From contig QPMI01000047.1 in the NCBI GenBank assembly GCA_004431415.1, positions 1 to 64,000 on the forward strand: a stretch of 64,000 nucleotides of DNA, read 5' to 3'. This document shows, one piece after another, positions 53,275-64,000 of the stretch. Position numbers and translations under genes: made by a program. How positions within the stretch are numbered: position 1 is the first letter of the stretch; each line of letters starts with the position of its first letter. This DNA comes from Cyanophora paradoxa (lineage: Eukaryota; Glaucocystophyceae; Cyanophorales; Cyanophoraceae). The notes below the pieces were generated by a model that saw only the letters and a list, made by a program, of their open reading frames with translations, had not been told where the DNA came from and did not search any database.

Positions 53275-56200
53275 CTCGGCGCGGGCGCGGAGGGCGGGAG
53301 CCGGCGCGCCGTCCCGCTGCTGGACCCGGACGAGGGGCACGAGGGCGGCGCACCGCGGCGAGGCGAGCGCCGCCCCCGCCTCCTCGGAGGATGCCTCGAG
53401 GGGCCCCCCGGGGGACTGCAGCTGCGCGCATCGCATCCGAGTCGACGGAAGAGGAGGAGGCCTATTTATAGCTTAGGGGGGGGGGGGGTCGGGGGCGGAC
53501 GGGGAGGTCGAGCCAGCAGGGGATGCGGCGGAAGGCGAGGGCGGAGAGGAGCGCCCCGGCCGCCCCGGCGTCCTGCCGTCGGGATCGAAGGAACGAGTCG
53601 GGATCGAAGGAACGAGTCGGGATCGAAGGAATCGGAACGCGGAGCGGGGAGGAAATCAGGAGGCACCTCGGGGAGGGCAGAGACCAAGAGGAACGGCTGC
53701 AGAGCCTCAGAGCCTTAGAGACGACGCGGTCGCAAGAGAGTGGAGGGAGAGAGATCGGAACGGACGGCGGGGCCGGAGGGGTCGCAGCGGGCCTCGGGGC
53801 GCGCGAGCAGCGCCCGGGCGGCCGCCTCGCCGCCTTCGGTCTGCCCCTGCACGCCGCTCCGGTTTAAGAAAAGCCAACCAGGGGGGTACATGTACAAAAG
53901 AAAGAAAGGCGCACGGGACCCTCGAGGGCGGCGCGGAGGCCCGCGGCGAACCGCGCGTACCCCTCCTCGAACGCCGCGTCCCTGAAGGGGGGGGGGGGTC
54001 GGTCTGAGCGGAAGGGGTACGTTTATAGATTTTAGATCGGGGAATTCGGAGGCGGGGCACGTTGAGAAGTCGGCGAACGAAGAGCCGAGGAGAAGGCTCT
54101 GCGCATGCGGGGGTACACCAAAGTTCAGCTCTGATATCGCCCGTTCCAGAATTCGAAGGGTTGAGATTCCGGGGGGCGCGCGCACGGCGGCGTGGTAGGG
54201 GAGGTCGCAGGGGGCGCGCCAGACGGGGAAGAGGGGCCGGCCAAGGTCCCGCGCTCGCGACAGCTCCAGCATGCACCTGCCCGCGGCCGCCGGCGCCCGC
54301 GCGGCGCGGCGCTAAGAGAGGACGAGGGCAAGGGCGAAGGCGAACAGTGGATCTAATTAATCAAAACTATAATAAAGCATATAATAACGGTGCTAAGAGA
54401 GGACGAGAGCGAGGACGAAGGCGAACATGAGATCTAATCAAAGCTTTAACCAAGCATAAGTTAACAATGAAAGTCGAAGAAACTTTAGCATCACAGCGAA
54501 TTAATTAAAGCCCACGGCCATTAATATTGACCAGTCGGAGGCGACGGAGTGGGGGGAAGCGACGAAGAGGACGGCGCGCGCCGCCCGGATGCCCGCCCCT
54601 GCGATTTCGTGGAATTCGAATTCGAGGCGGATTAGATGGAGATTGGAACGGAAAATAGAGAGGGCGCTGGCACCGATCTTCTCCCTCCACTCCGTGCCGG
54701 CCTCGATGCCTGTGGGGCAGTGGAGTGCGCGTCGACTTACTTCCGCGTCGTCCTTTTTGCCTTATATATATATATATAAAATTTGCGCAAGGCAAAAAGA
54801 TGACGTGCACCTGTCGGAGCCATCTCGTCGAGCTTCGCAGCGGAGAAGGCGTGAGAAAGTTCCTGCGGGGGCGACAAATTCGAGGCGAGACGCACCCAGC
54901 ACTGCGCGAAAGCAACTTGGACCTCAGAGAACAGATTTAAGACCCCAAAGCGGGCAATTAAAGTAGATCTGGAGGGTTCCGCACCGTGATGCCGTCGGCC
55001 TGGAGGCGGTCGCGGAGGCGGAGGGCGAAGGCCGCCACCTCCGGCGGCCTGTGCCCGTAGCCTGCGGCGGCGGCCAAGTACATAATTGGTCACTAGTACT
55101 CATGATCAGGCTCGCCGAGAGAAGCTAAGGGGCGCTATAGCGTTGACTATAAGCCTAAGGGGGCGGCCGAGCTCGAGCGCACTGATGAAGACGTCTCGGA
55201 TGGCGGCTGTGCGCTTCAGCTCCGCCCCTGTCGGCGAGGAAGCTTGAGCTCAAGGCATGCGCAGCTCAGAGAAGGGGCGCGGGGCGGAGGCGGGCGCGGC
55301 GGCGATAGCTAAGAACGAAATAAGAGGTAAAGATCCAATTGCGAAGAGAGAAACCAATTGCAAAGCTGGGACTCAACAAAGCTAAACCCGTTTCTAAATC
55401 TATTGAATTTGGGCGCTCTTCCTCTTCAGCAGAACGGCGGGGCGGAGTGCGCGGCGGATCCGGCGGCGCACGGAAGGCGGCGTCGCGTGTGGCGTCCAGG
55501 ACGCACCGGCGGGCGCCGCCCGCGGCGCCGGCCGCCGGGCCCGGGCCCCGACGCGCGCGCCCACGTCGGCGCCTGAGCGTTGGCGTCGGAGAAGGCGGAA
55601 CGCAAGGGGAAGGGGGAGGGGAGGGCGCGCCGCGCTGGATGAGGGCGACGCAGAGGTCGAGGGCGGGGGGCCGGCGAGCACGGCGTGGTACAGGGGCGTG
55701 TACCCCTCACCGTCGCGCCCGCTGGGCCGCCGTGCGCGCGTCAGAGAAAAGCGGTGACGTGAGCTGGGATGCGGAGCGGCGCATGCGCACTCGACGGGCT
55801 CGGCGGTGCGGGCGAGGCGGAGGGCGTTGCGGCGGAGGCCGCCGGCGATGGCGGCGGCGATGGCGGCGGCGGGCGAGGCCGCCGCGGCGGACTCTCTGCT
55901 GTCGGGCTCGAGCTCGAGGCGGGCCTCGGCCCGCAGGAGCCGCTCGGCCTGCGCCAGCGCGGCGCCAGGGGCAGCGCCGCCGCCGCCGCCGCCGCCGCCG
56001 GTGACGGCCCGGAGCCTCCTCGCCGCGTCAGCCGCGTCGGCCGCGGCGGCCCGCAACGGGGCCAGGTCGGCCTCCCGAAACCGGCCGGAGCACATGAGCA
56101 GGAGGTCCAGCCAGGCGCTGCGCGTGCGCGCGCAGTTCAACGCGTCAAGAAGTGCGACGGAAATTAAAGCGCGATCTCGAGCTCGATCGCGAGGGCAGTC

Positions 56201-59200
56201 AGGGGCGCGCGCGCCTTTCCTCCGAGGGCCACTGCAGTGCGGGCCCGGCGTCGCGCTCGCTGTCCTCGTCTCGAATGGCGACGACCGCAGCCGCGAGGAA
56301 CCTGTGCGGATGTTATAATTAAAATATGCAAGGCAGTTGGCGATCGAAATCGAGGCCGCGAAACACGCACGCCCCGGACCGACCGACGAGGGACCCGCCC
56401 GGCCCCCGCTCGAGCACAGGTGCGGCGCCGGCGGGCGGCGCGCCTTCGCATTCGGCGTCCGACCGCACCTCCTCCTCCAGCGCGGCGCGGCGGGCGCCCG
56501 AGCCGCCCCTGCCGCGGACTTGGGCGGCGGCGGCGGCCAGCTCGCCTGGCCCCGCGAAGCGGCCGGCGCCGCGCCGGAGGAGCGAGCGGAGGCCGGCGAC
56601 GGCGCCCGAGCCGGCGGCGACGACGGCCGCCGCGCGGCCACTGGCGTCCCGCGCCGAGGGGTCGGCCCCGCGGAGGAGGAGGGCCTCCGCCGGGTTCGAC
56701 TCCTCCGAGCAGAACGGCAGGCAGGCGAGGAGCGGCGTCGCGCCCGCCCCGTCCCGCCCCTCGATGTCCGCCCCGCGCTCGAGCAGCAGCGCCGCGCCCT
56801 CCGGCAGCGCCGCGCCCTCACCCCTCCACCGCAGCGACTCGTGCAGCGGCCTCTGCCCTCCGTCCCCCGCCTCGTTCGGGTCGCCCCCGGCGTCCAGGAT
56901 CGCCCGCAGCGCGTCGACGCGGTAGCTGCTGGCGGTGGCGGTGCACGCGAGCGGATATTTCGCGCGGGCGGCGGGATCCAGCCACGAGAGGCGCGGGTCG
57001 AGGCCCTGCTCGAAGGCGAAGCTGCGCGAAATTAAAGTGAGCGGCCGGGCCGCGGCCGGCGCCGGCGCCGGGGTGGCCCGATCGCCCGTGCCAGCGCACC
57101 GGAGGAACGCTGCGTTGCACTTCTGGGCGGCGCGTAGCATCGCCCGCGCGGTGGCCTCGCTCCGCGGGAGCTTCGCGCCGACCTCGCGGAGCAGCCTCGC
57201 GGCGCGCTCGGCCTCGGGCTGCCCCCCGTCGAGCTCGGCGAGGGCGCCGAGGGGGCTCCGCCCCGCCAGGCCCGCGGCCGCGAGGTCGGCGCCGCCGGCG
57301 AGAAGCAGCCGGAGGACCTCAAAGGAGTCGTCCTTGCTCAGCTCTCCGTTCCTGCTCGGACGCATTTGCATCGATATCGAGCATTGAAGGCTATGAAATA
57401 TTTAATCGAGCTCGCCTGTCCCAGGCGGCGAGGGCGGCGAGGACGGGCGTGTTGCCGTCCCCGTCGCGGGCGTCGGGGCCCGCCCCGGCCTCCAGCAGGC
57501 GCCGCAGCGACCGCAGGTCTCGCCTCGCCGCCGCCGCGTGCAGGCACGAGCTGAACTCCGCCGCCCCACCGAACCTCGCACACAAGCCGAAGTCAGTCGG
57601 AGCGCCGCGCGCGCGCCGGGTGGCGCGGCCGGCCGTGCGGCGCACTGGGATGCAGCGTCGAAGATGGCGCGCGGGTTCCCGGCGTTGGCGCCCAAGTCGA
57701 GGAGGGCATCCAGCGCGGCCCCGTCCCGCGCGCCCGTCATCGCGAGCCCCAGCGCGCTGCTCCGCCGCTCGCCGGGGGCGCGCGGCCGCTCGACCTGCGC
57801 CCCGTGCCGGGACAGCAGCCGGACGACGCGGGCGTAGCCGCCCTGCGCGGCGCGCTCGAGGGCCGAGAAGCCGGCCACCGACACGAGCTGCGGCAAGGGG
57901 TCCACCTCGTCCCCCCCGCCCCCGCCCCGCCCCCGCGACGCCGCAGTCGGCGTCCTCTTCGTCTTTCGCCGGCTCGGCCTCCACGGGGTCCGGGTCGGCG
58001 CCGGCGCGCAGCAGAGCCCGAACGACCTCGTAGCGCCCGGCGGCGGCGGCGAGCAGCAGCGGCGTGGCGAGCGCGCCGCCGACGTCCACGCGGGCGTCGA
58101 CGGGGGCCCCCCGCTCCAGGAGGAAGGCGGCGCAGGCGGCCGCCCCCGCGGCCGCCGCCTCCGCGAGGCAGGCACCAAGTCCGCCAGCGTCCAGCGGCGC
58201 CCGATCGAGCAACAGCCTGCGCGAAAACAGTGTTCGGACGCAAAGAAAAAAGCGAGGATGTTGAAATTAATGTCGATGGTATGATATATATATTTTACGC
58301 ACTCGAGGAGGTCGCGACGGTCGAGGGCGGCCGCGATCTCGTACGGGCTGGGCACGGGCCCGCGCCGCCGCGGCCAGAGCACGGTGCCCCGCTCCATCAG
58401 CTCTCTGCAATTCGAAGATGAATTTCTTAAACAATCAAAGAATAAAGGCCCTACTAGGAAAATCAAAGAAATTAAAGACGCACCGGACGAGGGCGGCGTC
58501 GCCGTTCTGGACGGCGAAGTGCAGCGGGCCGACGCCGACCGTCCCCGGGGCGGACCCGAAGGCGGGGTCGGAGCCCAGCTCCAGGAGGGTGCGCGCCGCG
58601 TCCGCTTTTCCGCAGCGGACGGCCTCCTCGAGGGCCCTCCAGCGCCGCTGCAGAGGGGTTTAATTTAGTGGAGGACGCAGCTGCAGGGTCGGAGGAATGG
58701 AAGCGCCTCGCAGCGCAGGCGCCGCCCGCCGGCGGGCCGCTCCCGCCGCGTTTCGAGCGGCGACGGAAACGCCGCCTCGAGGCTTGCCCCGTGAGACGCC
58801 AGAAGCCTGCGGAGGGGTCACGGGCCCGGCGCGGGCCCGCTCGGACGTTATTCGAAGTCTTCAGAAAGCAATCACGATCAAAGCAGGCGATTCTATACGT
58901 TAAGAGGCAAGAAAATATCAAAAGGAAGAGGCAATTCGAGTGAAGAGGCGGGAGACGCGCGCCTTATTACTTCGCAGTGGCCCGCGGCGGCGGCGATGAA
59001 GAGGGCGCCGGGCCCGGGCCCGGGGCCGGTCCCGGGCTCTAGATCTCGGTCCCTTCCCCTCGGCACCGCGGCGCGCTCGTTCGGGTCCGCCCCGCGCTCG
59101 AGCAGCCACCGCGCCGACTCAACGTCGCCGCGCGCGGCCGCGAGGCAGAGGGGCCCCCCCGCGAACGGAGGCGGCGGGCGCTGCGCGTGCGCGTGCGGGC

Positions 59201-61402
59201 GGCCGCGGCCGCGGCCGACTTCGTCGTACGCGTCGGGCGGCAGCGCCGGCACGGCCCACTTCGGGTCCACCTGCACGCCGCGCTCCTCCAAAAGGCTGCG
59301 AGAAGTTTTTAATCCGTGTACCGGTTTTCCTCGAGCTTTAAATTTGCTGCCGGGCGCGAAGCGAAGCTTATATAATTAAGCGAAGCGCACCGGACGACGC
59401 GGAGGCTGGAGGCGACCGTCGCGATGCGGGCGAGGGGCGCGGCCGGCGCCGCGGCCGGCCCGCGGTCGCCCCGCCCCCGCCGCGCGCACCCGCGCCCGCG
59501 GGCCGCTCAGCGTGCACGTCGCAGCCCGCCTCAATCAGTGCTCTGGCCCGAGAAAATTAAACGGACCTCATTCAGGCGCGAGAAAATCTAGAAATCGGCG
59601 CAAGATTCATATTTAGAACGCACTCGAGGGCCTCAAGCCGACCCGAGTCGGCGGCGACGACGGCGGGCGTTCGACCACCCCTGTCCCGAGCTTCCAGAGC
59701 CGCCCCTCGCCCCGCCAGAAACCTAATCATAAGATGAGCCGACTTCAAAATTATTGAAGGCTCCGGATCCACGGAATCGAAAGGGATAAAAGGCCGAACC
59801 GCACGACGTCGGCGCAGCCGCCCACGGCCGCGCAGCAGAGAAGGGGCGGAAATCGGGGCTCTGAGGAGTAGCTGTAGGCGCCCCGGGCCGCCGGCGCCGC
59901 GGGGGGCTCGATCGGGGCGCCGAACTCCAGCACGAGGGCCCTACGTATACGCCGCGCGCCTCAGACATTTAGAGCGCCTCAAAACAAATGGAGGGCGGCG
60001 CGGCGCGGCGCCGGCGCCGGCCGCCCACCGGACGACCTCGCCGCGCCCCGCGCGGGCGGCCGCGCAGAGCGCGTCGTGCGTCCCGACCTGCGCCCCCGCC
60101 TCCGCCAGCGCCCTGCAATCGCGAGGCGCCTCATGATCATGATCAGGTGCAGCTCGCAATATTCATGGATCTGACGGCGGCTTGTGGGCCGGCGCGCGCG
60201 CCTCAGGGCGTCCAAGTTGCCAGCGGCGGCAGCCAGCGGGACGGCGCGCGAGAGGTCGCCCGGTTCCGGCTGCTCCAGCTCCAGCGCCGCCCTGCTTTAA
60301 TTTTGAGCGCGATTAAATATCCTTCGAATTAATATTCGGCGAAAAGACGGCCGGGGCACGCACCTTAGAGCGTCGGCGTTGCCGCTGCCCGCGAAAACCT
60401 CCACGAGCCCCCCGACGGACAGCTGCTTCTCGCCCGCGCGCTGCGAAAGCTCAAAGGCGGTCCTGCGCGCGCAGTCATGATCAGCGGCGGGGCGCAGCTT
60501 GTGCGCGAGTGGGATATAAGCCAAGAATATTAATAAAATTATATGTCACCTCACGATCTCGGGGCGGACGCGGCCGGAGGCGACCGCGAGGGCCCTCTGC
60601 AGGCTGTCCTTCTTCTTCCTGCCCCCGCGCTCCACGAGCACTCTGGGCGGGGGCCACCAGGACTCAGAATGCGAAGCTGAGCGAGATCTGAAGCGACAGA
60701 CAGACTCGACTAGGCTCAGAGCGCACCGGAGGCACTCGGCGCTGCCGCTCGCGACGGCGAAGTGCAGCGGCGTGCAGATGCTCGCGCGCTCCGTCCCCGC
60801 CTTCTGCCGCACGCTCGCGCCAGCGTCGAGGAGGATGCTGGGCCGCGGCCGAGCCCGGGGCGCTCGTCTGAGCGACACGCGTACGAAGAGGCGCGCGCTG
60901 CACGCGTACGCGCGCGCACCGAAGGACGTCACCCCGGCCCGCTTCAGCGGCGAAGTGCGCTGGCTCCCAGTTGACGTGCCGCAGCGCCCGCAGACGCGCC
61001 GCCACGTCGAAGCCGAGCGCGGCGGCCGGCCGCTCGTACGCCTCCAACTCGGCATCCACGCCCGGCATCCAGGGGATGGGCGGCTCCACCGGCGCGCTCG
61101 TCACAAGCCGCACATCCACCCCGCGCGCCAGAAGCGCTCTGCGATCGCGAGCGGATCCGGAGCGGCCATTTGCATGCCGGGCCGATCAGTCCGCGCGCGT
61201 TTCCAGGACGAGCGCGCGCGGCGCATGCTTATGGCGATCCTGATCACCTCACGCCTTCCGCGTCGCCGTCGCGCGCGAGGCGGTGCAGCGCGGCGAAGCC
61301 CTCCGCGTCGGCGGGCAGGTCGCGCGGGTCGAAATCCTCCCCGGCCCCGATCGCAGCGTCAACATCGACGACTCCCGCGGCACCCGCCGACGCTGGCCGC
61401 AT
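53275..61402 (-). CDS. ankyrin-repeat protein fused to TIR domains
   Basis: Start ATG 61402 (MRPASAGAAGV). Ankyrin exons follow: 61402-61248, 61138-60920, 60837-60727, 60642-60550, 60462-60364, 60291 to about 60202, 60112-60029, 59940 to about 59800, 59722-59634, 59542-59391, 59295-58973, about 58806-58695, 58647-58484, 58404-58303, 58217-57646, 57574-57416, 57351-57100, 57021-56371, 56301-56215, 56117-55801, 55721-55631 and 55572-55472. Then the TIR exons 55227-53915, a linker exon 53846-53766 and a second TIR-like half, 53572-53275. Nearly all ankyrin exons split an Arg codon at the junction. Frame changes are needed near 57925, 55545 and 53518, all G/C runs. Likely role: a cytosolic sensor or adaptor. 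No membrane helix or signal peptide is seen. Confidence 0.7.
53915..55227 (-). other. TIR domain of the ankyrin-TIR gene (exon set)
   Basis: Exons 55227-55183, 55061-54985, 54862-54811, 54709-54674, 54598-54532, 54276-54186, 54098-54061 and 53981-53915 join with consistent phases. Box 1 is DVFISYGHRP; box 2 is GIEAGTEWREKIGAGIRAAR; then AVLFVASPHSVASDWCMLEL contains box 3, where the Glu of WCxxEL is the position that catalyses NAD cleavage in plant and animal TIR enzymes. LGRPLFPVW and FADFSTDAAFEEGYARF complete the fold. Joins were chosen by GTGC/GTC donors and CAG acceptors. The exon joining is my inference from sequence. Confidence 0.75.
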
Positions 61403-61872
61403 CGCTTCGAATTCGGTCGACCTCCGGCCGCAGCCGCCGCAGCTGCGTGCGCGGAGCGCCTCTCCCCCGCCTGGGCCTTCAGGCCCTCGCCGATCTGGCC
61501 GCTATACCGACCAGCGCTAGATGATCTCGAACATGATCAGCAGCTCCATGATCGGAGCGCCTCCCGCGCACCTCGCGGCGGGCTGGCGCCGGCGCCGGCT
61601 CAATCGCGAGCTCGAGGGGTATCGAACTGTTTCGACGAGGCGACCACTGCTGACGGCGGCGGCCGCGGGCAATTGCAAGGAGGCGTAGCTGCAGATCATG
61701 ATCATGAGCAACTTTGGCAAGGAGGAGCTCGACGTCGACCTGACGGCTTGGCGCTAGCGCTGGCCAGGCACGCGCGGGCCGCGGGCGCCCTCTGACAGCG
61801 ATCGAGCGATCTGGCTAAAGTTCAAGCTTGTCGTCGAACTGGAGCCCGTTGCGACCGTCAGCCCAGCTGCAG
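61403..61872. promoter_or_regulatory. divergent intergenic region between two ankyrin genes
   Basis: 470 bases between the minus-strand start at 61402 and the first plus-strand ankyrin exon. It holds CATGATCATG words and a plus-strand frame MIMSNFGKEELDVDLTAW near 61697 that might be a first exon. The true 5' end of the plus gene is not found. Confidence 0.35.
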
Positions 61873-64000
61873 GCGCACGCGCCGGCGCCAGCGCCGCCGA
61901 TGTTGACATCTACGCGCGGGACGCTGCGGGCAGGACGCCCCTCATCGCTGCGGCGGCGGCGGGCAACGCGGAGGCCACGCGCCGGCTCCTGTCGCGGGGG
62001 GCGAGCTGCCGCGCTGCCCTGACCGCATGCGACGCGAGCGGACGCTCAGCTCTCCACCACGCGATCCTCGCCGGCCGCGGCCATGAGGACGTCGCCAGGT
62101 GCGACCGGCATCACATGTCCAGCTGCAGCTGAGATGGATCCGCTGACTCGCGCGCACACACGCGCGCGTGCGATTGCAGGCTGCTGCGCGCCAGCGGAGC
62201 GCGCGCAGGCGAGCTGGTGCACTCGCCGACCGACGCGCTGCACCGCGCCGCCGAGCGCGGCGACACCGCGGCCGCCGAGGTGGAGCGCCTGCTCGCGGCG
62301 GGACTGGACCCGTCCTCCGCGGACCCGCGCAAGGCCCGCTGGCGCGGCGAGGACGGCGCCGACGTCGACGCGCCCTCGTTCGGCTCCGCCGTCTGCGCCG
62401 CCGCGCGCGCCGGCGCCGCCGCCCTCGTCATGCGGCTGCTGGAGCGAGAGGAGGCGCGGGCCTGGGAGCAGCTGCCGTCGTCGTCGGAGGGGCGGGCCGG
62501 CGCCGGCGGCGAGGGCGAGGGCGTCAAGGTGCGTATCGCGGGGCACCTGGCGCGCAACGGCGAGCGCTTCTCGGACGCCCTCCTCTTCGCCGCGGCGGAG
62601 GGCGGGAACGCCGCACTGCTGCGCTGGCTCCTGGACCGCTACGCCGGCGACTGGGACGACTCGCGCCCCGTCATGATCAGCCGCGCCTCCGCCGACTCGG
62701 GGGCGGACGAGGCGGTGAACGATCGCATGGCCTCCCGCTTTCCCATGGTCCGCGAGCTTTAAACTGCGCATGCTCTTGTTCGAAGTTTCGTTCTATATTC
62801 TAACGCCGGACAGCTCTCGATGCGGACGACTCCGCTGCACGGGGCCGCCTTTGCGGGGCGCCTCGATATCGTGCGGTGCCCGCTTTTCAGTGTTCTACCG
62901 CCCGCCCCCCCCCCCCCCCCCTCCCCCCCGCCCCCCCCACCCCTCCATCTTGTCACCGAGCGGGTACCCCCAGGTACCTCGTGGAGGAGAGGCACGTGGA
63001 CCCGGACCCCCAGCATGCCGTGCTGGGTACCCCCTCCAGTGCGCTTGTACCCCCCGCCCACCCCCCTCCCCCTCCCCTGCCCACCCCGGCCTCAGGTGCG
63101 CGGCGCGGCACGGGTGGGAGGGCGTGGTGCAGTACCTCTGCGCGAGGGGCGCCGGCGCCAAGGAGCCCTACGGGGCCGACGACCCGTGCGAGGGCCGCCC
63201 CCTCTTCGAGGCGGCGCGGCTCCTCCAGCGAGGCACGGACTCGGCGTGGCCGCCGCTGCTCGACGCCGTCGGAAACGGGCACGTCGGCGCGGCCCGGCTG
63301 CTCGCCGCCCGCGGCGCCAGCCTGCGCGCCAGGGGCCGGCCTCGGGCCTTCGAATTCGAGACGGGCGGGGACCCCCCCGAGGCCCTCCTCACGCCCCTCG
63401 AGGTGCCCTGTACCCCTCTAGACTTTCTCCCTTCCGCGCCTCCGATTTCTCGATGTACACAGGTCGCTGCGGCGCGGGGCCAGAACGGCTCCATAGAGTG
63501 AGTCCCTCCGCTGTCCCCGCGCGCGGTGCCCTGGCCTGGTCTGATATCGATGTACCCCGCCAGGTGGCTGCTGGAGCAGGGGGCCCCCTTGGCCCCCGTC
63601 GGGGCGTCGGCGCTGTACCTAGCGGCGCGGGGCGGCCACGAGGCGACCTGCCGCCTCCTCGTCGCCCGCGGCGCCCCCGTCAACGGCAGGTGCGGCCAGA
63701 ACAGCCGCACCCCGCTCCACGGCATTGCCGCGGGGTACAGCAGGCCCTGCGTCCTGTGCGCGCGATCCCGTACCTTTACCTCCTTCGAAACCACGGCTGA
63801 TCTGATATATATCGATCCATCTCCCCAGCGCTCTGCTGGAGCTCGGCGCGAATCCGGAGGCGCGGGACAGGGCGGGCGCCACGGCGCTGCACGCGGCGCT
63901 GGCGGAGGGCTGGCGCCGGCGGGCCGGGCCGTCGCGCGGCTTCGACTGGAACAGGGGGGAGCCGGACCCGGACGCGCTCGAGGCCGAGTCGGAGAGGCTG
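61873..64000 (+). CDS. ankyrin-repeat protein, 3' end beyond window
   Basis: Exons: 61873-62098 (DAAGRTPLIAAAAAGNAEAT), 62180-62747 (LHRAAERGDTAAAEVERLLA), 62814-62870 (TTPLHGAAFAGRLDIV), 62974-63026, 63096-63402 (PLLDAVGNGHVGAARLLAAR), 63463-63497, 63564 to about 63750 (ASALYLAARGGHEATCRLL) and from about 63829 on (ALLELGANPEARDRAGATAL), still open at 64000. At least eight ankyrin repeats. Introns from 62.87 kb on are C-rich and carry GTACCCC words, unlike the AT-rich introns of the neighbouring ankyrin-TIR gene. Ankyrin repeats bind proteins; the partner and any effector domain lie outside the window. Confidence 0.65.

Noticed and set aside
1-64000. CRISPR array
   Set aside because: No set of direct repeats with unique spacers of even length was seen; the tandem arrays found have no spacers.

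Overview
The window joins two very different kinds of DNA. Positions 1 to about 16.6 kb form a compact, intron-poor block that looks viral: short genes in tight succession, gaps of only 20-30 bases, a shared promoter-like word before most starts, several fibre or receptor-binding type proteins, a pair of paralogous beta-rich proteins, a long coiled-coil protein and a small HNH endonuclease. I see no major capsid protein, packaging ATPase or polymerase, so the virus group stays open (Polinton-like virus, virophage or larger eukaryotic DNA virus). The block runs off the left edge of the window. Many of its frames are broken, nearly always at a run of G or C.

From about 17 kb rightwards the DNA is nuclear and eukaryotic: spliceosomal introns with GTGCGY donors, a tRNA-Ala(CGC) without an encoded CCA, large repeat-rich gaps and very high G+C. 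The gene content (hybrid histidine kinase, response regulator, bestrophin-type channel, RTA1-family membrane protein, AKAP17A-like SR protein, ankyrin-repeat and TIR proteins) suits a free-living microalga or a related protist, such as a haptophyte or stramenopile. The species cannot be fixed from this sequence.

Layout: 1-13.7 kb virion-like genes; 13.7-16.6 kb HNH gene, three (GGGACTT)n arrays and two minus-strand genes; 17-23.1 kb repeats, degenerate mobile DNA, and a tRNA-Ala preceded by a 651-bp tandem duplication that splits a tRNA copy; 23.9-25.6 kb multi-pass membrane protein (-); 25.8-27.2 kb unknown gene (+); 27.6-29.0 kb RTA1 family (-); 29.5-32.6 kb AKAP17A-like (+); 32.9-33.1 kb hairpins and a tRNA-like element; 33.8-40.4 kb hybrid histidine kinase (-); 41.3-44.6 kb bestrophin (-); 45-45.9 kb small gene and ankyrin fragment; 46-48.4 kb repeats; 48.4-49.8 kb response regulator (+); 49.8-51.5 kb repeats; 51.5-52.6 kb coiled-coil exons (-); 53.3-61.4 kb ankyrin-TIR gene (-); 61.9-64 kb ankyrin gene (+), cut by the right edge.

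The strongest biology is the 53.3-61.4 kb gene. More than twenty ankyrin exons splice in frame into a TIR domain that keeps the WCxxEL catalytic glutamate, followed by a second TIR-like half. This has the architecture of an intracellular sensor coupled to NAD-consuming signalling. A divergent ankyrin gene starts about 470 bp away. A second recurrent pattern is a GTACCCC word in the introns of most, but not all, of the host genes.
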